The position numbers and the translations under genes are program-made. This document shows, in pieces, positions 29,894-38,322 of a stretch of 64,000 nucleotides of DNA. The notes below the pieces were generated by a model that saw only the letters and a list, made by a program, of their open reading frames with translations, searched no databases and was not told the DNA's origin. Within the stretch, counting starts at the first letter, position 1. Each line of letters starts with the position of its first letter. The stretch comes from Granulosicoccus sp963833195 (GTDB lineage Bacteria; Pseudomonadota; Gammaproteobacteria; Granulosicoccales; Granulosicoccaceae): NCBI GenBank assembly GCA_963833195.1, contig CAWHXF010000024.1, positions 124,001-188,000 of the forward strand, written 5' to 3'.

Positions 29894-30148
29894 ATGCAAG
29901 CAGGAAAGAATGAGGGACCCGAGCGTCGCCCGATCACGATGTACGCGCCGATTCTCAAGGAGAAGCTGGAAAAGCTTGAACGTCGCGGGCATGGGAATAC
30001 CTCCGAGGCGCTCGGCCTGCGCGAAACGCTCGCAAGGGTCGAACGCGCGCAAACTCGCGCTGGTCGAGGCGAGTGCGCTCCTGCGATTCAGTCCCCGACT
30101 CGTCAGCAAGCCCATGAGAGCCGGCCGCGTATGGCTACCGACATGTAG
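29894..30148 (+). CDS. Small hypothetical protein, 84 aa
   Basis: A short charged protein. The first ~55 residues look like a helical coding segment (MYAPILKEKLEKLERRG, GLRETLARVERAQ); the last 30 are Pro/Arg-rich and may be out of true frame. A GGAAGG ribosome site precedes ATG 29894. No family recognised. The 234 bp before it (29660-29893) and the stretch after it to about 30350 show no clear gene. Confidence 0.4.
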   Translation: MQAGKNEGPERRPITMYAPILKEKLEKLERRGHGNTSEALGLRETLARVERAQTRAGRGECAPAIQSPTRQQAHESRPRMATDM

Positions 30149-30350
30149 GCATGCAAGAGCGAGGCAGTTGCGTGCGCGAGAGGACAGCGCCGTTCGAGCC
30201 CGGGGGCAACGAGGACTCGTCGGCCGCTGCCACGGCATCGCGGCCGAACCGCGCTCGAGGCTTCGCTCGGCGATGACGGTCGTAGTGGCGTGGAAGGCCG
30301 GCAGACGGCACACGAGCCGCACGGCATGAGCAGCGCGTCGGGCACGCCCG

Positions 30351-30701
30351 TCATTGCCATGGTCGGCGCGTTGACTTCGGGGGGCGGCAGCAGCTCGGTT
30401 TGCTCGACCCACTTCGTCCTGTCATCGGGGACCCGCGACGATATCGGTGGGACCGGCATACCGTCGCGGGACCCTTGCGGACCGGGACGCCGGAAGAACC
30501 AACGATCGCCTCGACGTTGACCTGCTCGGCCCCGCGACACTCGATCGCGTCATGGATGCGACCGAGGACGCACCCGGTGTGCTTCATCGATTGCTTGCAG
30601 TCGATCTGACTGCCGCTCGGACCGAGCTGGATGGACGTGGGCACCCGGATCGTGCGCGGGCGCCTCGAAGTCAGTGCGCGCACCATGGCAACGAAGCGCA
30701 C
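30351..30701 (-). pseudogene. Possible degenerate heavy-metal-associated (HMA) domain gene
   Basis: Fourteen bases downstream of the DUF5676 gene on the same strand is a frame starting near 30701 that reads TIRVPTSIQLG, then IDCKQSMKHTGCVLGRI and AEQVNVEAIV. The pattern strand, C-rich turn, helix, NVEA strand recalls an HMA copper chaperone whose MxCxxC has been lost. The rest of the frame, and a second frame over 30103-30540, are low-complexity. It could also be chance. The assignment is weak. Confidence 0.25.
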
Positions 30702-30714
30702 GGTGCCTGCACGG

Positions 30715-31053
30715 TCACGGTCTGCCTGGACGGTTGTTCCGCGCGGAGAAGTAGTTGTAGATCGGACCGAAGACCAGCGCGATGTACCATCCGTAGGCAG
30801 CGCTATCGACCAGCCCGATGAGGAAGGTCTGCCAGCTCAGCCAGGTGAAGCCCGGCAGCAGACGAAACCAGCTCTGGAACATCGCCTGAGCTGGAAACAG
30901 AAGACCGAAGCCGACGCAGAGGCTGAAGCTCAACGCGAGGAACAGGCTCAAGCTGGAACCGAGCGCGACGACGGAGAGTCTCGGCGTAGACCGCGCAGCC
31001 GTAGAAGTGCCGGAAGGCGATGTGCTTCGTGCACCTATGGAGCGCTCAGACAT
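30715..31053 (-). CDS. DUF5676 membrane protein
   Basis: A 112-residue membrane protein: Ser/Arg-rich N terminus, then two hydrophobic helices (VVALGSSLSLFLALSFSLCV and TFLIGLVDSAAYGWYIALVF) with the family-like loop SWFRLLPGFTWLSWQT between and GPIYNYF after. DUF5676 proteins usually accompany heavy-metal resistance genes; role unknown. ATG 31053 has a strong GGAGGGCGGTG ribosome site and overlaps the end of the YHS-like gene by 8 bp. Confidence 0.72.
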   Translation of the reverse strand: MSERSIGARSTSPSGTSTAARSTPRLSVVALGSSLSLFLALSFSLCVGFGLLFPAQAMFQSWFRLLPGFTWLSWQTFLIGLVDSAAYGWYIALVFGPIYNYFSARNNRPGRP

Positions 31054-31399
31054 CACCGCCCTCCCGTCGTAGCGACGATCTCGCTCGGCCGAAGTCAACA
31101 CGGTCCCGAGGTACGTCTGCGAAGCGCTTGCCTCGCTCCGTCGAGTGGAAGTAGTGCACGCCGCCCTCTCGGCAGCCCGGCTGGACTGTCCCGGTGTCGA
31201 TGACTCTGAGGTGCACCGGACAGGCATCCTTGACCGGCGAACACCACCGCAACGCCGCAGCCCGAGCTCGCGCAGTCCTGTCGACGCTCGGTCGTGCCAG
31301 CTTGGCGCGACCCTGTCTCATCCCAACGGCCCTGCGGCCGTCGTGCATCGCGAGACAGTTCGCGCGCCCGAAGAAGAGGATATCCATCGGTTCGCTCAC
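31046..31399 (-). CDS. YHS-domain-like protein lacking its cysteines
   Basis: A 117-residue protein whose second half follows the YHS metal-binding pattern (DACPVHLRVID, then GGVHYFHSTERGKRFADVPR). In working YHS domains the second block is YYFCSxxCxxxF; here the two Cys positions are His and Arg. The GTG start at 31399 overlaps the upstream stop (GTGA) and its end overlaps the DUF5676 start, which argues it is still translated as part of an operon. It may bind metal differently or be decaying. Confidence 0.4.
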   Translation of the reverse strand: MSEPMDILFFGRANCLAMHDGRRAVGMRQGRAKLARPSVDRTARARAAALRWCSPVKDACPVHLRVIDTGTVQPGCREGGVHYFHSTERGKRFADVPRDRVDFGRARSSLRREGGDV

Positions 31400-31713
31400 C
31401 GATCACAACGGAAGTGCGGCGCGCGTCGAGCAGACGGCGTAGCGCGCGATGCTACAGCGGCACTCGACAAGGCATGGCGATCGGCTCTGGCGATGGGCAC
31501 CGGAATCAACGCCGTGCGCCTCGGCTCGATGCAGTCGCCAACGAGCGCGAACAGGCGCGACTGGAGCGCCTTGGAACGATCGAGTAGCAGTGCTATCCGG
31601 CTCGGGCGCGCATCCACCGTGCCTATCGGCAAAGGCGTCGACCTCACAGGAGGACGATCACTTCCGTCAGCCACCGCAAGGGCGTCGTTGTCGGATCGAA
31701 ATCGCTTCATCAT
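31396..31713 (-). CDS. Hypothetical protein, first gene of DUF5676 operon
   Basis: A 105-residue basic protein from ATG 31713 (GGGAGACGACT ribosome site). No signal peptide, membrane segment or known domain; one central stretch (ALLLDRSKALQSRLFALVGD) looks helical. Support comes from the ribosome site and the 4-bp stop/start overlap with the YHS-like gene. The 280 bp upstream (31714-31995) hold no clear gene. Confidence 0.35.
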   Translation of the reverse strand: MMKRFRSDNDALAVADGSDRPPVRSTPLPIGTVDARPSRIALLLDRSKALQSRLFALVGDCIEPRRTALIPVPIARADRHALSSAAVASRATPSARRAPHFRCDR

Positions 31714-31995
31714 AGTCGTCTCCCGCATGAGTCGAAGCAGGCCAGGTGCGGCCTCCGGTCGCGAGAGGCTGCGTCGCGGCACACGAACTACCGTCGGCTT
31801 CAGTCCGATAGACGCAGCGGCCGGTCGCTCGTTACAGCTCGTCGAATCCGTCCCGCAGCCCGAGCAGCCGGCGGCTCGGATGACGACCACCCGACTTCGA
31901 TCCGGAAGACATCGCAACGTGATCGATGCAAGCTGATACGGGTGTGAGCGGCTGGAGTAGGTACTTCCCGCTCCCGGCGAAGTCCATACCGGTCT

Positions 31996-32345
31996 TCAGG
32001 GGCGGCCTGTCCGGCACCCTGCATGAAGACCCTTCATCTCTTCGGCGGTCACCCGGTTATCGCCGTCGGCATCGACCCTGTCGAACATCCGGACGTGGAC
32101 CGTCTGCACTTCCTCGGGAGACAGGATGCGGTCGTCGTCCGTATCCATCATCGAGGTCACCATTCCGAGCATGGCGTTGGGGATCATTCCATCCATGCCT
32201 CCCTACCCCATCGTTCCGTCCTCGCCCATCAAGCCTGCGTGGCCGCCATCGCCCTGCATCATGCCGCCGTCGTGCTGACGGTGCCGATCGGCCCGGGCGG
32301 TGACGCTAGCGAGCTCAAGGACTGACGCGGATAGACTCGTGACGC
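31996..32345 (-). pseudogene. Dead duplicate of the Met-rich EF-hand gene
   Basis: The last 66 codons (MDGMIPNAMLGMVTSMMDTD and onward, with loops DTDDDRILSPEE and DADGDNRVTAEE) are ~65-70 percent identical to the intact copy at 32652-33053. Just upstream the frame contains a TAG where the intact gene continues (ERTMG-stop-GGMDGM against GMGGMDGM), and the signal peptide is eroded (LELASVTARADRHRQHDGG, against LSLASAAAWAAQHDDGEGG). The homology continues about 90 bp further upstream to ~32434, so gene and promoter were duplicated together. Confidence 0.75.
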
Positions 32346-32411
32346 GGCGGCGCTCTTCATCGTGGGACTCGTGCTACGAGCATGGGTGCGCGGATTCGGC
32401 ACCGGGTGAGC

Positions 32412-32430
32412 CGCGTTCCACTCGAACGCG
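32412..32430. promoter_or_regulatory. Palindrome CGCGTTC-N5-GAACGCG (dead copy)
   Basis: Seven-base inverted repeat with spacer CACTC upstream of the EF-hand pseudogene. It is the counterpart of the element at 33106-33124. Confidence 0.45.
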
Positions 32431-32463
32431 GCAGCCAAACCGAGTCCCGGCCCTACGACCGTG

Positions 32464-32571
32464 CTCAATCACACGCGTTCATCGGTGGCCATCGGCATCG
32501 CGTCGATCTTCGCACTAGAGCGGCTCTACCTGTGGAGCTAGCTCGCACCTGACGCCGATCACGCGCACTGA
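32464..32571 (+). pseudogene. Relic of the APC permease C terminus
   Basis: Plus-strand reading AIGIASIFALERLYLWS, stop, LAPDADHAH, stop. The intact permease at 5647-6972 ends VVGITSVFAFERVYLSRW then LAPSPDHAH and stop. The match covers about 35 codons, broken by an in-frame TAG, and ends at the same stop codon. Nothing of the rest of the permease gene is visible upstream. Confidence 0.7.
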
Positions 32572-32651
32572 ATCCCGATCTCTCCGTGCGACCGGATCGT
32601 TGCGCCACCGGGCACGGAGCGGCTCGGGTTCCCTCCCGGCCGCCGAGGTCA

Positions 32652-33053
32652 CTACTGCTCTTCCGAAGCGCTCGGCCCGCCGCGCTGCATGAACCCCTTC
32701 ATCTCCTCGGTGGTGACCTGACCGTCGTCGTCGGTGTCGACCCGTTCGAACATCCTGGCGTGGACCGTCTGCACCTCCTCGAGCGACAAGGTGCCGTCAT
32801 CGTCGGTGTCCATCATCGACATCATCATGCCGAGCATCGCGTCGGGGCTCATGCCGTCCATGCCGCCCATACCGCTCATGCCCCCCTGCCCCATCATTCC
32901 GCCGTGATCCATCATGCCGCCCTGATCCATCATGCCGCCATCGCCTTCCATCATCCCGCCCTCGCCGTCGTCGTGCTGAGCCGCCCACGCGGCAGCGCTA
33001 GCGAGCGAGAGGGCCGAGGCGAACAGAACCTTCGTCATGCGTGCAGTCTTCAT
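32652..33053 (-). CDS. Exported Met/Gly-rich EF-hand protein
   Basis: 133 aa. Signal peptide (KVLFASALSLASAAAWAA), then a Gly/Met/His repeat zone (GGMMEGDGGMMDQGGMMDHG and on), then two EF-hands with loops DTDDDGTLSLEE and DTDDDGQVTTEE. The Met/His repeats could hold copper, the hands calcium. Closely related to the dead copy at 31996-32345 and more distantly to 20712-21104. The palindrome CGCGTTC-N5-GAACGCG lies 53-71 bp upstream. Beyond it, 33125-33364 has no gene. Confidence 0.8.
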   Translation of the reverse strand: MKTARMTKVLFASALSLASAAAWAAQHDDGEGGMMEGDGGMMDQGGMMDHGGMMGQGGMSGMGGMDGMSPDAMLGMMMSMMDTDDDGTLSLEEVQTVHARMFERVDTDDDGQVTTEEMKGFMQRGGPSASEEQ

Positions 33054-33105
33054 CGTGCTTCTCCTCTACGAGTATCGGCGCGCGCTCTGGGCACCGAAGG
33101 GTGAT

Positions 33106-33124
33106 CGCGTTCCAATCGAACGCG
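33106..33124. promoter_or_regulatory. Palindrome CGCGTTC-N5-GAACGCG upstream of EF-hand gene
   Basis: Perfect 7+7 inverted repeat with spacer CAATC, 53 bp upstream of ATG 33053. It is preserved in the duplicated upstream region at 32412-32430 although the spacer and flanks have diverged, which suggests an operator; a hairpin is the alternative. Confidence 0.5.
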
Positions 33125-33364
33125 ACTGATCCACCGCACCAATGGTGCGACCGCGTGCTGGCCACGCACAATCGTCGGTGGAACGAAGGTCAAGATATGA
33201 CCAAGCTCGGGCGCACGTAGTTCCGGCCATGGAAACTTCAACAGTGTCCTCGCACCTCAACGGCGAGCACAGCTTCGCTACGCACCTGAGCAGGCTTGTA
33301 TTGATAGTAATTGTCACCAGACAGCTGCCGCAGGAGCCCTGCTGTCCACCGCACTCCTTGCCAT

Positions 33365-33775
33365 TCACTCCCCCTTCTTCTGCATCGCCTGAAAGATCAC
33401 CGACGCCGTCAGCGTGATGCACACGAAGCCCACGAGCCCCTCGACGCCGGCGACGAACGCGAGGTGACCGGTCGGCATCAGCTTGCCGAGACCGAGGGTC
33501 GCGAAGGTGGCGAGCGAGAAGTAGTACACGTCCATGAAGTCCGTCGCTTCCGGGTTCTCGAAGCCCCCGACGCCCAGCGCCGTCCCGAGCTCGTAACCGG
33601 CTGCGAACAGCCCGATCTCGAACAGGTGCAGGAGCGACAGCGCGGCGCACGTGCCCGCGAGGCCGAACGCACCGCCGCGTCCCCATCCGCCATCGCGCAT
33701 GCGCAGGCACGCGACGCAGTGCAGCGCGAAGGTCAGTGCCGATGCCAGGGCGGCGATCAGTACCGCTGCGATCAC
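33365..33775 (-). CDS. Small K+-channel-like membrane protein, paralogue of 9347-9769
   Basis: 136 aa with three hydrophobic segments and a pore-like loop TFATLGLGKLMPTGHLAF. Shared with the protein at 9347-9769, in order: FAAGYELGxxxGVGGFEN (GFMLGQRVGIGGFAKEN there), FMD, YYFSL, LGLG, PTGHL and GVE. The filter-like sequence is TLGLG instead of TVGYG. It lies 38 bp downstream of the second Cu ATPase on the same strand and is probably in the same operon. Ion specificity unknown. Confidence 0.75.
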   Translation of the reverse strand: MIAAVLIAALASALTFALHCVACLRMRDGGWGRGGAFGLAGTCAALSLLHLFEIGLFAAGYELGTALGVGGFENPEATDFMDVYYFSLATFATLGLGKLMPTGHLAFVAGVEGLVGFVCITLTASVIFQAMQKKGE

Positions 33776-33812
33776 GACCCGATGTCCCCCGCCAGACCCA
33801 CGAAGGCGCCGC

Positions 33813-36242
33813 TCAGTCCAGCTTCGCGCGCCGCAGCCTGAGCGCGTTCGTCACGACCGACACCGACGACAGGCTCATCGCCAGCGCCGCGATCATCGGC
33901 GACAGCAGCCAGCCGGTCAGCGGGTACAGCGCGCCGGCCGCGATCGGAACGCCGAGCGCGTTGTAGCCGAACGCGAAGAAGAGGTTCTGGCGAATGTTCG
34001 CGACGGTCTTCCGGGCCAGCGTGCGCGCCCGGGCGAGCCCCCCGAGATCACCCCCGAGCAGCGTGATGCCGGCGCTCTCGACCGCGACGTCCGCTCCCGT
34101 GCCCATCGCGATGCCGACGTCGGCGGCCGCGAGCGCCGGCGCGTCGTTGACACCGTCGCCGGCCATCGCGACGATGCGTCCGTCCCGGTGCAGCTCGTCC
34201 ACCAGCGCCTGCTTGTCGGCGGGCTCGACGCCCGCGCGGACCTCGTCGATGCCGAGCCTGGAGGCGACGGCGCGCGCGGTGCGCTCCTCGTCCCCGGTCG
34301 CCATGATCACGCGCACCCCCGAGTCGTGCAGCGCATCGATTGCCGCCTTCGTGCTGTCCTTGACCCGGTCCTGGACCGCGATCAGACCCGCGAACGTGCG
34401 GTCGACGGCCAGGTACATGACCGTCTTGCCCTCGTCGCGCAGCGCTCCGGCGCCGACGGTGGCGTCGGCGGTGTTCATGCGCACGCCGACGTCCCTCATC
34501 AGCGCCTCGTTGCCCAGACGCACCTCGCGTCCGTCCACCAGCCCGCCGACGCCGCGCCCGGTGAACGACTCGAAGTCGGCGACGGGTCGCGGCTGCACCC
34601 CTTCTGCCTTCGCGCCCGAGACGATGGCCTCGGCGAGCGGGTGCTCCGAGCCCGCCTCCAGCGAGGCCGCGAGTTCCAGGAACTCCGTCCGATCGAACGG
34701 CTCGACGGGCAGCACGTCGGTCAGCGCGGGTCGCCCCTCGGTCAGCGTGCCGGTCTTGTCGACGACGACGGTATCGACTTTCGCCAGCCGCTCGAGCGCG
34801 CTCGCCTCCTTGACGAGCACACCGGCCTGCGCCCCCCGCCCCGTCGCCGTCATGATCGACATCGGCGTCGCGAGCCCCAGCGCGCACGGGCACGCGATGA
34901 TCAGCACCGAGATCAGCGCCACCAGCGCGTAGGCGAGCCGCGGCTCGGGGCCGAAGAGCAGCCAGGCGACGAACGCGACGAGCGCGATCGCGACGACGGT
35001 CGGCACGAACACCGAGGCGACCCGATCCACGAGCCCCTGGATCGGCGCGCGCGAGCGCTGGGCGCCGGCGACCATCGCCACGATCTGCGACAGCATCGTC
35101 TCGTCGCCGACCCGGCCCGCCTCCATCACGAAGCTGCCCCGGCCGTTGATCGTGCCGCCGGTGACCGCGTCTCCGACCCCCTTCTCCACCGGCACGGGCT
35201 CGCCGGTCAGCAGGCTCTCGTCGACCGACGAGCCGCCCTCGACGATCGAGCCGTCCACGGGCACCGCGTCCCCGGGGCGCACGCGCAGTCGATCCCCCTC
35301 GATGACGTTCTCCAGCGGCGCGTCGTATTCCTCGCCATCCGGCAGCACGCGCCGTGCGGTCTTCGGTGACAAGTCCAGCAGCGCCCGGATCGCGTCCCCG
35401 GTCCTCTCCCGAGCGCGCAGCTCGAGCACCTGACCGACGAAGATCAGCGCGACGATCACGACCGCGGCCTCGAAGTAGACCGGCGGGTGACCGTTCATGC
35501 GCAGCGCCTCTGGAAGCAGCCCCGGGAAGAGCATCGAGACGAGACTGAAGCCGTAGGCCGCGCCGACCCCGAGCAGGATCAGCGTCCACATGTTGAAGTT
35601 GCGCGTGCGGATCGACATCCAGCCTCGCGAGAAGAACGGCGCCGCGGCCCACAGCACCACGGGGGTCGCGAGCGCGAGCTCTACCCAGAGCGACGCGCGC
35701 TCGCCGATCCACTCGCGGATCGGCAGGCCGAGCATCGGTCCCATCGTCAGGATCAGCAGCGGCACGGCCGCGGCGACGCTGATCCACATGCGGCGCGTGA
35801 AGTCGACGAGCTCCTCGTTCGGTCCTTCCGCGACGCCGGACATCGGCTCCAGCGCCATGCCGCAGATCGGGCACGTGCCGGGGCCCTCCTGCACGATCTC
35901 GGGGTCCATTGGGCAGGTGTAGAGGTTCGCCCCGTCGGCGCCGGCGGCCGCGGCCGCCTTCTCGTCCTCGCGCTCGCGCTGTCTCTGCCGGTTGCCGGAG
36001 ACGTAGAACCACGGGTCCGCCTCGAACTTGTCGTGACAGCTCTGCGAGCAGAAGTGGTAGTCGTCGCCGCGCCACTCGTGCTCCGGCTTGCCCGCACCGA
36101 GCGTGACGCTCATGCCGCACACCGGATCGGTCACCGTGTTGGCGCCGGCGTCCTCGGCTCGATCGTTGTGCTTGTGGCGGGTCGCCACTGGTATCGGATC
36201 ACTCGTGACGGCCGTGTCGGCATCGATCATGGGCAGACTCAT
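33813..36242 (-). CDS. Copper P1B ATPase with YHS and HMBD N-terminal domains
   Basis: Cu(I)-exporting P-type ATPase of about 809 aa. The N terminus has a YHS domain (DPVCGMSV, then YHFCSQSCHDKFEADPWFYV) and a heavy-metal-binding zinc-ribbon-like block (YTCPMDPEIVQEGPGTCPIC, GMALEP), no classical HMA. Core motifs: TGEPVPVEKG, CPCALGLATP in TM6, DKTGTLTEG, GDGVNDAPAL; TM7 GYNALGVP; TM8 MSLSSVSVVTNA. Start at 36242 is chosen because a CueR-like promoter lies just upstream (36271-36301). It differs from the CPD ATPase at 16917-19247 in both domain make-up and metal motif. Confidence 0.92.
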   Translation of the reverse strand: MSLPMIDADTAVTSDPIPVATRHKHNDRAEDAGANTVTDPVCGMSVTLGAGKPEHEWRGDDYHFCSQSCHDKFEADPWFYVSGNRQRQREREDEKAAAAAGADGANLYTCPMDPEIVQEGPGTCPICGMALEPMSGVAEGPNEELVDFTRRMWISVAAAVPLLILTMGPMLGLPIREWIGERASLWVELALATPVVLWAAAPFFSRGWMSIRTRNFNMWTLILLGVGAAYGFSLVSMLFPGLLPEALRMNGHPPVYFEAAVVIVALIFVGQVLELRARERTGDAIRALLDLSPKTARRVLPDGEEYDAPLENVIEGDRLRVRPGDAVPVDGSIVEGGSSVDESLLTGEPVPVEKGVGDAVTGGTINGRGSFVMEAGRVGDETMLSQIVAMVAGAQRSRAPIQGLVDRVASVFVPTVVAIALVAFVAWLLFGPEPRLAYALVALISVLIIACPCALGLATPMSIMTATGRGAQAGVLVKEASALERLAKVDTVVVDKTGTLTEGRPALTDVLPVEPFDRTEFLELAASLEAGSEHPLAEAIVSGAKAEGVQPRPVADFESFTGRGVGGLVDGREVRLGNEALMRDVGVRMNTADATVGAGALRDEGKTVMYLAVDRTFAGLIAVQDRVKDSTKAAIDALHDSGVRVIMATGDEERTARAVASRLGIDEVRAGVEPADKQALVDELHRDGRIVAMAGDGVNDAPALAAADVGIAMGTGADVAVESAGITLLGGDLGGLARARTLARKTVANIRQNLFFAFGYNALGVPIAAGALYPLTGWLLSPMIAALAMSLSSVSVVTNALRLRRAKLD

Positions 36243-36270
36243 AGGGTCAGGCGGAACCTTGATGCGATGC

Positions 36271-36301
36271 AGGTTCGGCCTTCCCGTGGGGGGAAGCTCA
36301 A
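36271..36301 (-). promoter_or_regulatory. CueR-like promoter for the second Cu ATPase
   Basis: Minus strand: TTGAGC (36301-36296), 19-base spacer containing the inverted repeat TTCCCC-CCACG-GGAAGG, then GAACCT (36276-36271). The palindrome and 19-bp spacing fit MerR-family copper promoters; the -10 is poor. It lies in the 203-bp divergent gap with the ATP-grasp-like gene. Confidence 0.5.
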
Positions 36302-36445
36302 GCGGCCGTGTCATTCGTACAGCGCAGCGCCCGGACTCGCCGACGCGCGGCCGTGCCGGTACGGTGTCCACCGACACGACCGGGTGCCGCATGGGCGGGC
36401 CGGACGCGACCTTTTGTGCCTACGAGGAGTACCCGCGCCTTCGTG

Positions 36446-37840
36446 ATGTCCGCCACGCCATCGACACCGTCCGGGCCGCTTCACGATGTCGTCGGTGCCT
36501 TCGACGGGGCCTGCCTCTGCGCCGGACTCGACCCCGATGCCCTGGCGCGGGCGCTCGACTCGGAGCTCGGGCGGCCCGGACTGTCCGCGCTGCTGCGCGA
36601 GCGCTGCCCGTTCGTCTTCGCCGCGCCCCCGGTGTTCGTCGCGACACGGCAGCTGGAGCGCATGGCGCGGGTCGTGCGCGCGGTGGAGTCGATCGTGGCG
36701 CTGCCGGCCTACCGGGACGAGGCGCTCGCCCGTGCACCGGACGCGGCCCGACTCGGTCCGCCCGGCCCCCTCGGGGCGTTCTTCGGCTATGACTTCCACC
36801 CGGACGAGGACGGTCCGCGGCTGATCGAGATCAACACCAACGCAGGCGGCGCCATGCTCAACGCCGTGCTGGCACGCGCGCAGCGCGCCTGCTGCGAGGC
36901 GGCGGCCGCCGCGGGCTCCGCTGTCGACGGCGCGCACGAGTTCGAACGACGCATCGTCGCGATGTTCGAGCGCGAGTGGCGCCTGGCCGATCTCCACGGC
37001 GACGGTCGGGCGCTCGCGAGCGTCGCGATCGTGGACGACTGCCCCGAGGCGCAGTACCTCTATCCCGAGTTCGTGCTGTTTCGCGAGCTGTTCGAGCGAC
37101 ACGGTCTGCGTGCGGTCATCGCCGACCCCGGCGCGCTCGAGTGGCGCGACGGCGCGCTGAGGCACGATAACCTCGTCATCGATCTCGTCTACAACCGCTC
37201 GACCGACTTCTACCTCGAGAACGCGTCCAGCGCGGCGCTACTCGAGGCGCACGCACGGCGGGCCGCGGTGCTTACGCCGCACCCCAGGGCCCACGCGCTG
37301 TACGCCGACAAGCGGCGCCTGGCGCTGTTCAGCGACGCCGAGCGCCTGATGGATCTCGGGGTGCCGGCCGCGGTGCGGGACACGTTGATCGAGCACGTGC
37401 CGCGCACCGAGACGGTCGATGTCGCCCACGCGACACGCCTGTGGCAGGCGCGACGGGGACTGTTCTTCAAGCCCGTGGCAGGCTTCGGTAGCCGTGCGGC
37501 CTACCGCGGCGACAAGCTCACCAAGCGGGTGTGGGAAGAGATCCTGGCCGGCGACTACGTCGCTCAGGCCATCGTTGCGCCTGGGCGTTGGTCGGGGGGC
37601 GCATCGGTGCCGGTCGACGGGGACGAGACTCCGACGCCCATGAAGTTCGACCTTCGCGCCTACGCCTATGACGGCGAGGTGCAGCGGGTCGCCGCGAGGC
37701 TCTACCGAGGCCAGACGACCAACTTCCGCACTCCGGGCGGCGGCTTCGCACCCGTGCACGAGCTGCCCGACGCGCCGGGCCGCCCTGGCGTGGCGTGCGC
37801 GTGCACCGACGGGGTGGCCGACGCGGCGCTCGTCCCCTGA
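36446..37840 (+). CDS. ATP-grasp-like protein with permuted motif order
   Basis: A 464-residue soluble protein with no family I can name. Blocks typical of ATP-grasp ligases occur in unusual order. The Mg-binding type EINTNAGGAML comes early (about residue 130), after FFGYDFHPDEDGPRL. The ATP-lysine type FFKPVAGFGSRAAYRGDKL comes late (about 340), followed by KFDLRAYAYDGEVQRVAARL and YRGQTTNFRTPGGGFAPV. In standard ATP-grasp enzymes the EIN block is last; an early position recalls circularly permuted forms such as glutathionylspermidine synthase-like proteins. Divergent from the Cu ATPase. It may ligate a peptide or amine; substrate unknown. Confidence 0.7.
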   Translation: MSATPSTPSGPLHDVVGAFDGACLCAGLDPDALARALDSELGRPGLSALLRERCPFVFAAPPVFVATRQLERMARVVRAVESIVALPAYRDEALARAPDAARLGPPGPLGAFFGYDFHPDEDGPRLIEINTNAGGAMLNAVLARAQRACCEAAAAAGSAVDGAHEFERRIVAMFEREWRLADLHGDGRALASVAIVDDCPEAQYLYPEFVLFRELFERHGLRAVIADPGALEWRDGALRHDNLVIDLVYNRSTDFYLENASSAALLEAHARRAAVLTPHPRAHALYADKRRLALFSDAERLMDLGVPAAVRDTLIEHVPRTETVDVAHATRLWQARRGLFFKPVAGFGSRAAYRGDKLTKRVWEEILAGDYVAQAIVAPGRWSGGASVPVDGDETPTPMKFDLRAYAYDGEVQRVAARLYRGQTTNFRTPGGGFAPVHELPDAPGRPGVACACTDGVADAALVP

Positions 37841-37977
37841 GATGCGCAGCGCGCACGAGCCTTCGGAACGGACACCGCGTAGCGCATGCTCTGCGATCAC
37901 GCGAGGATCTGGCCAAGGCTCCGGGAGACGGCGATCCCGATCGCGGCCACCACGTCGACCACAACGCAGAACGGTAC

Positions 37978-38322
37978 TTACCAGCGCGGCACGCACGCCC
38001 CGACGCCTCGGTGCCGATGCGCAAGATCCCAGACGGCGTGGGCGAGGTAGCCGAGCGGCAGCCACGCGGGCGCGCGCAGTAGCGACCACAGCGCGAAGCC
38101 GAGGAAGCCTGCCGCGACCGCGGTCCCGGCCGCCACTCGCGACGGACGTCCATCGAGCGCGGCGAAGCCGAGGTAGACGCCCGCGATCAGCACGAGCACC
38201 AGGGCGGCGAGCGCATCGGCTGCCGGGAGCGGCAGCAACGCGTGCGCCGGCAGGACGACCACCGCGACGAGGCCGCCGATCGGTACCGGGTGCCGAGCGA
38301 GCGCATGGGACTCGCCGGTCAT
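37978..38322 (-). CDS. DUF6010-like small membrane protein
   Basis: 114 aa, four hydrophobic helices covering almost the whole chain, ending LGYLAHAVWDLAHRHRGVGA. The GYxxHAxWDxxHR motif is a hallmark of a small family of unknown function (DUF6010). A strong GAGGAG ribosome site precedes ATG 38322. It converges on the ATP-grasp-like gene, with 137 bp between. The conserved His/Trp/Asp cluster at a helix end could bind metal, but this is guesswork. Confidence 0.65.
   Translation of the reverse strand: MTGESHALARHPVPIGGLVAVVVLPAHALLPLPAADALAALVLVLIAGVYLGFAALDGRPSRVAAGTAVAAGFLGFALWSLLRAPAWLPLGYLAHAVWDLAHRHRGVGACVPRW

Noticed and set aside
29880..30329. 149-codon frame overlapping the small gene at 29894
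   Set aside because: Different frame without ribosome site; Arg-rich composition.
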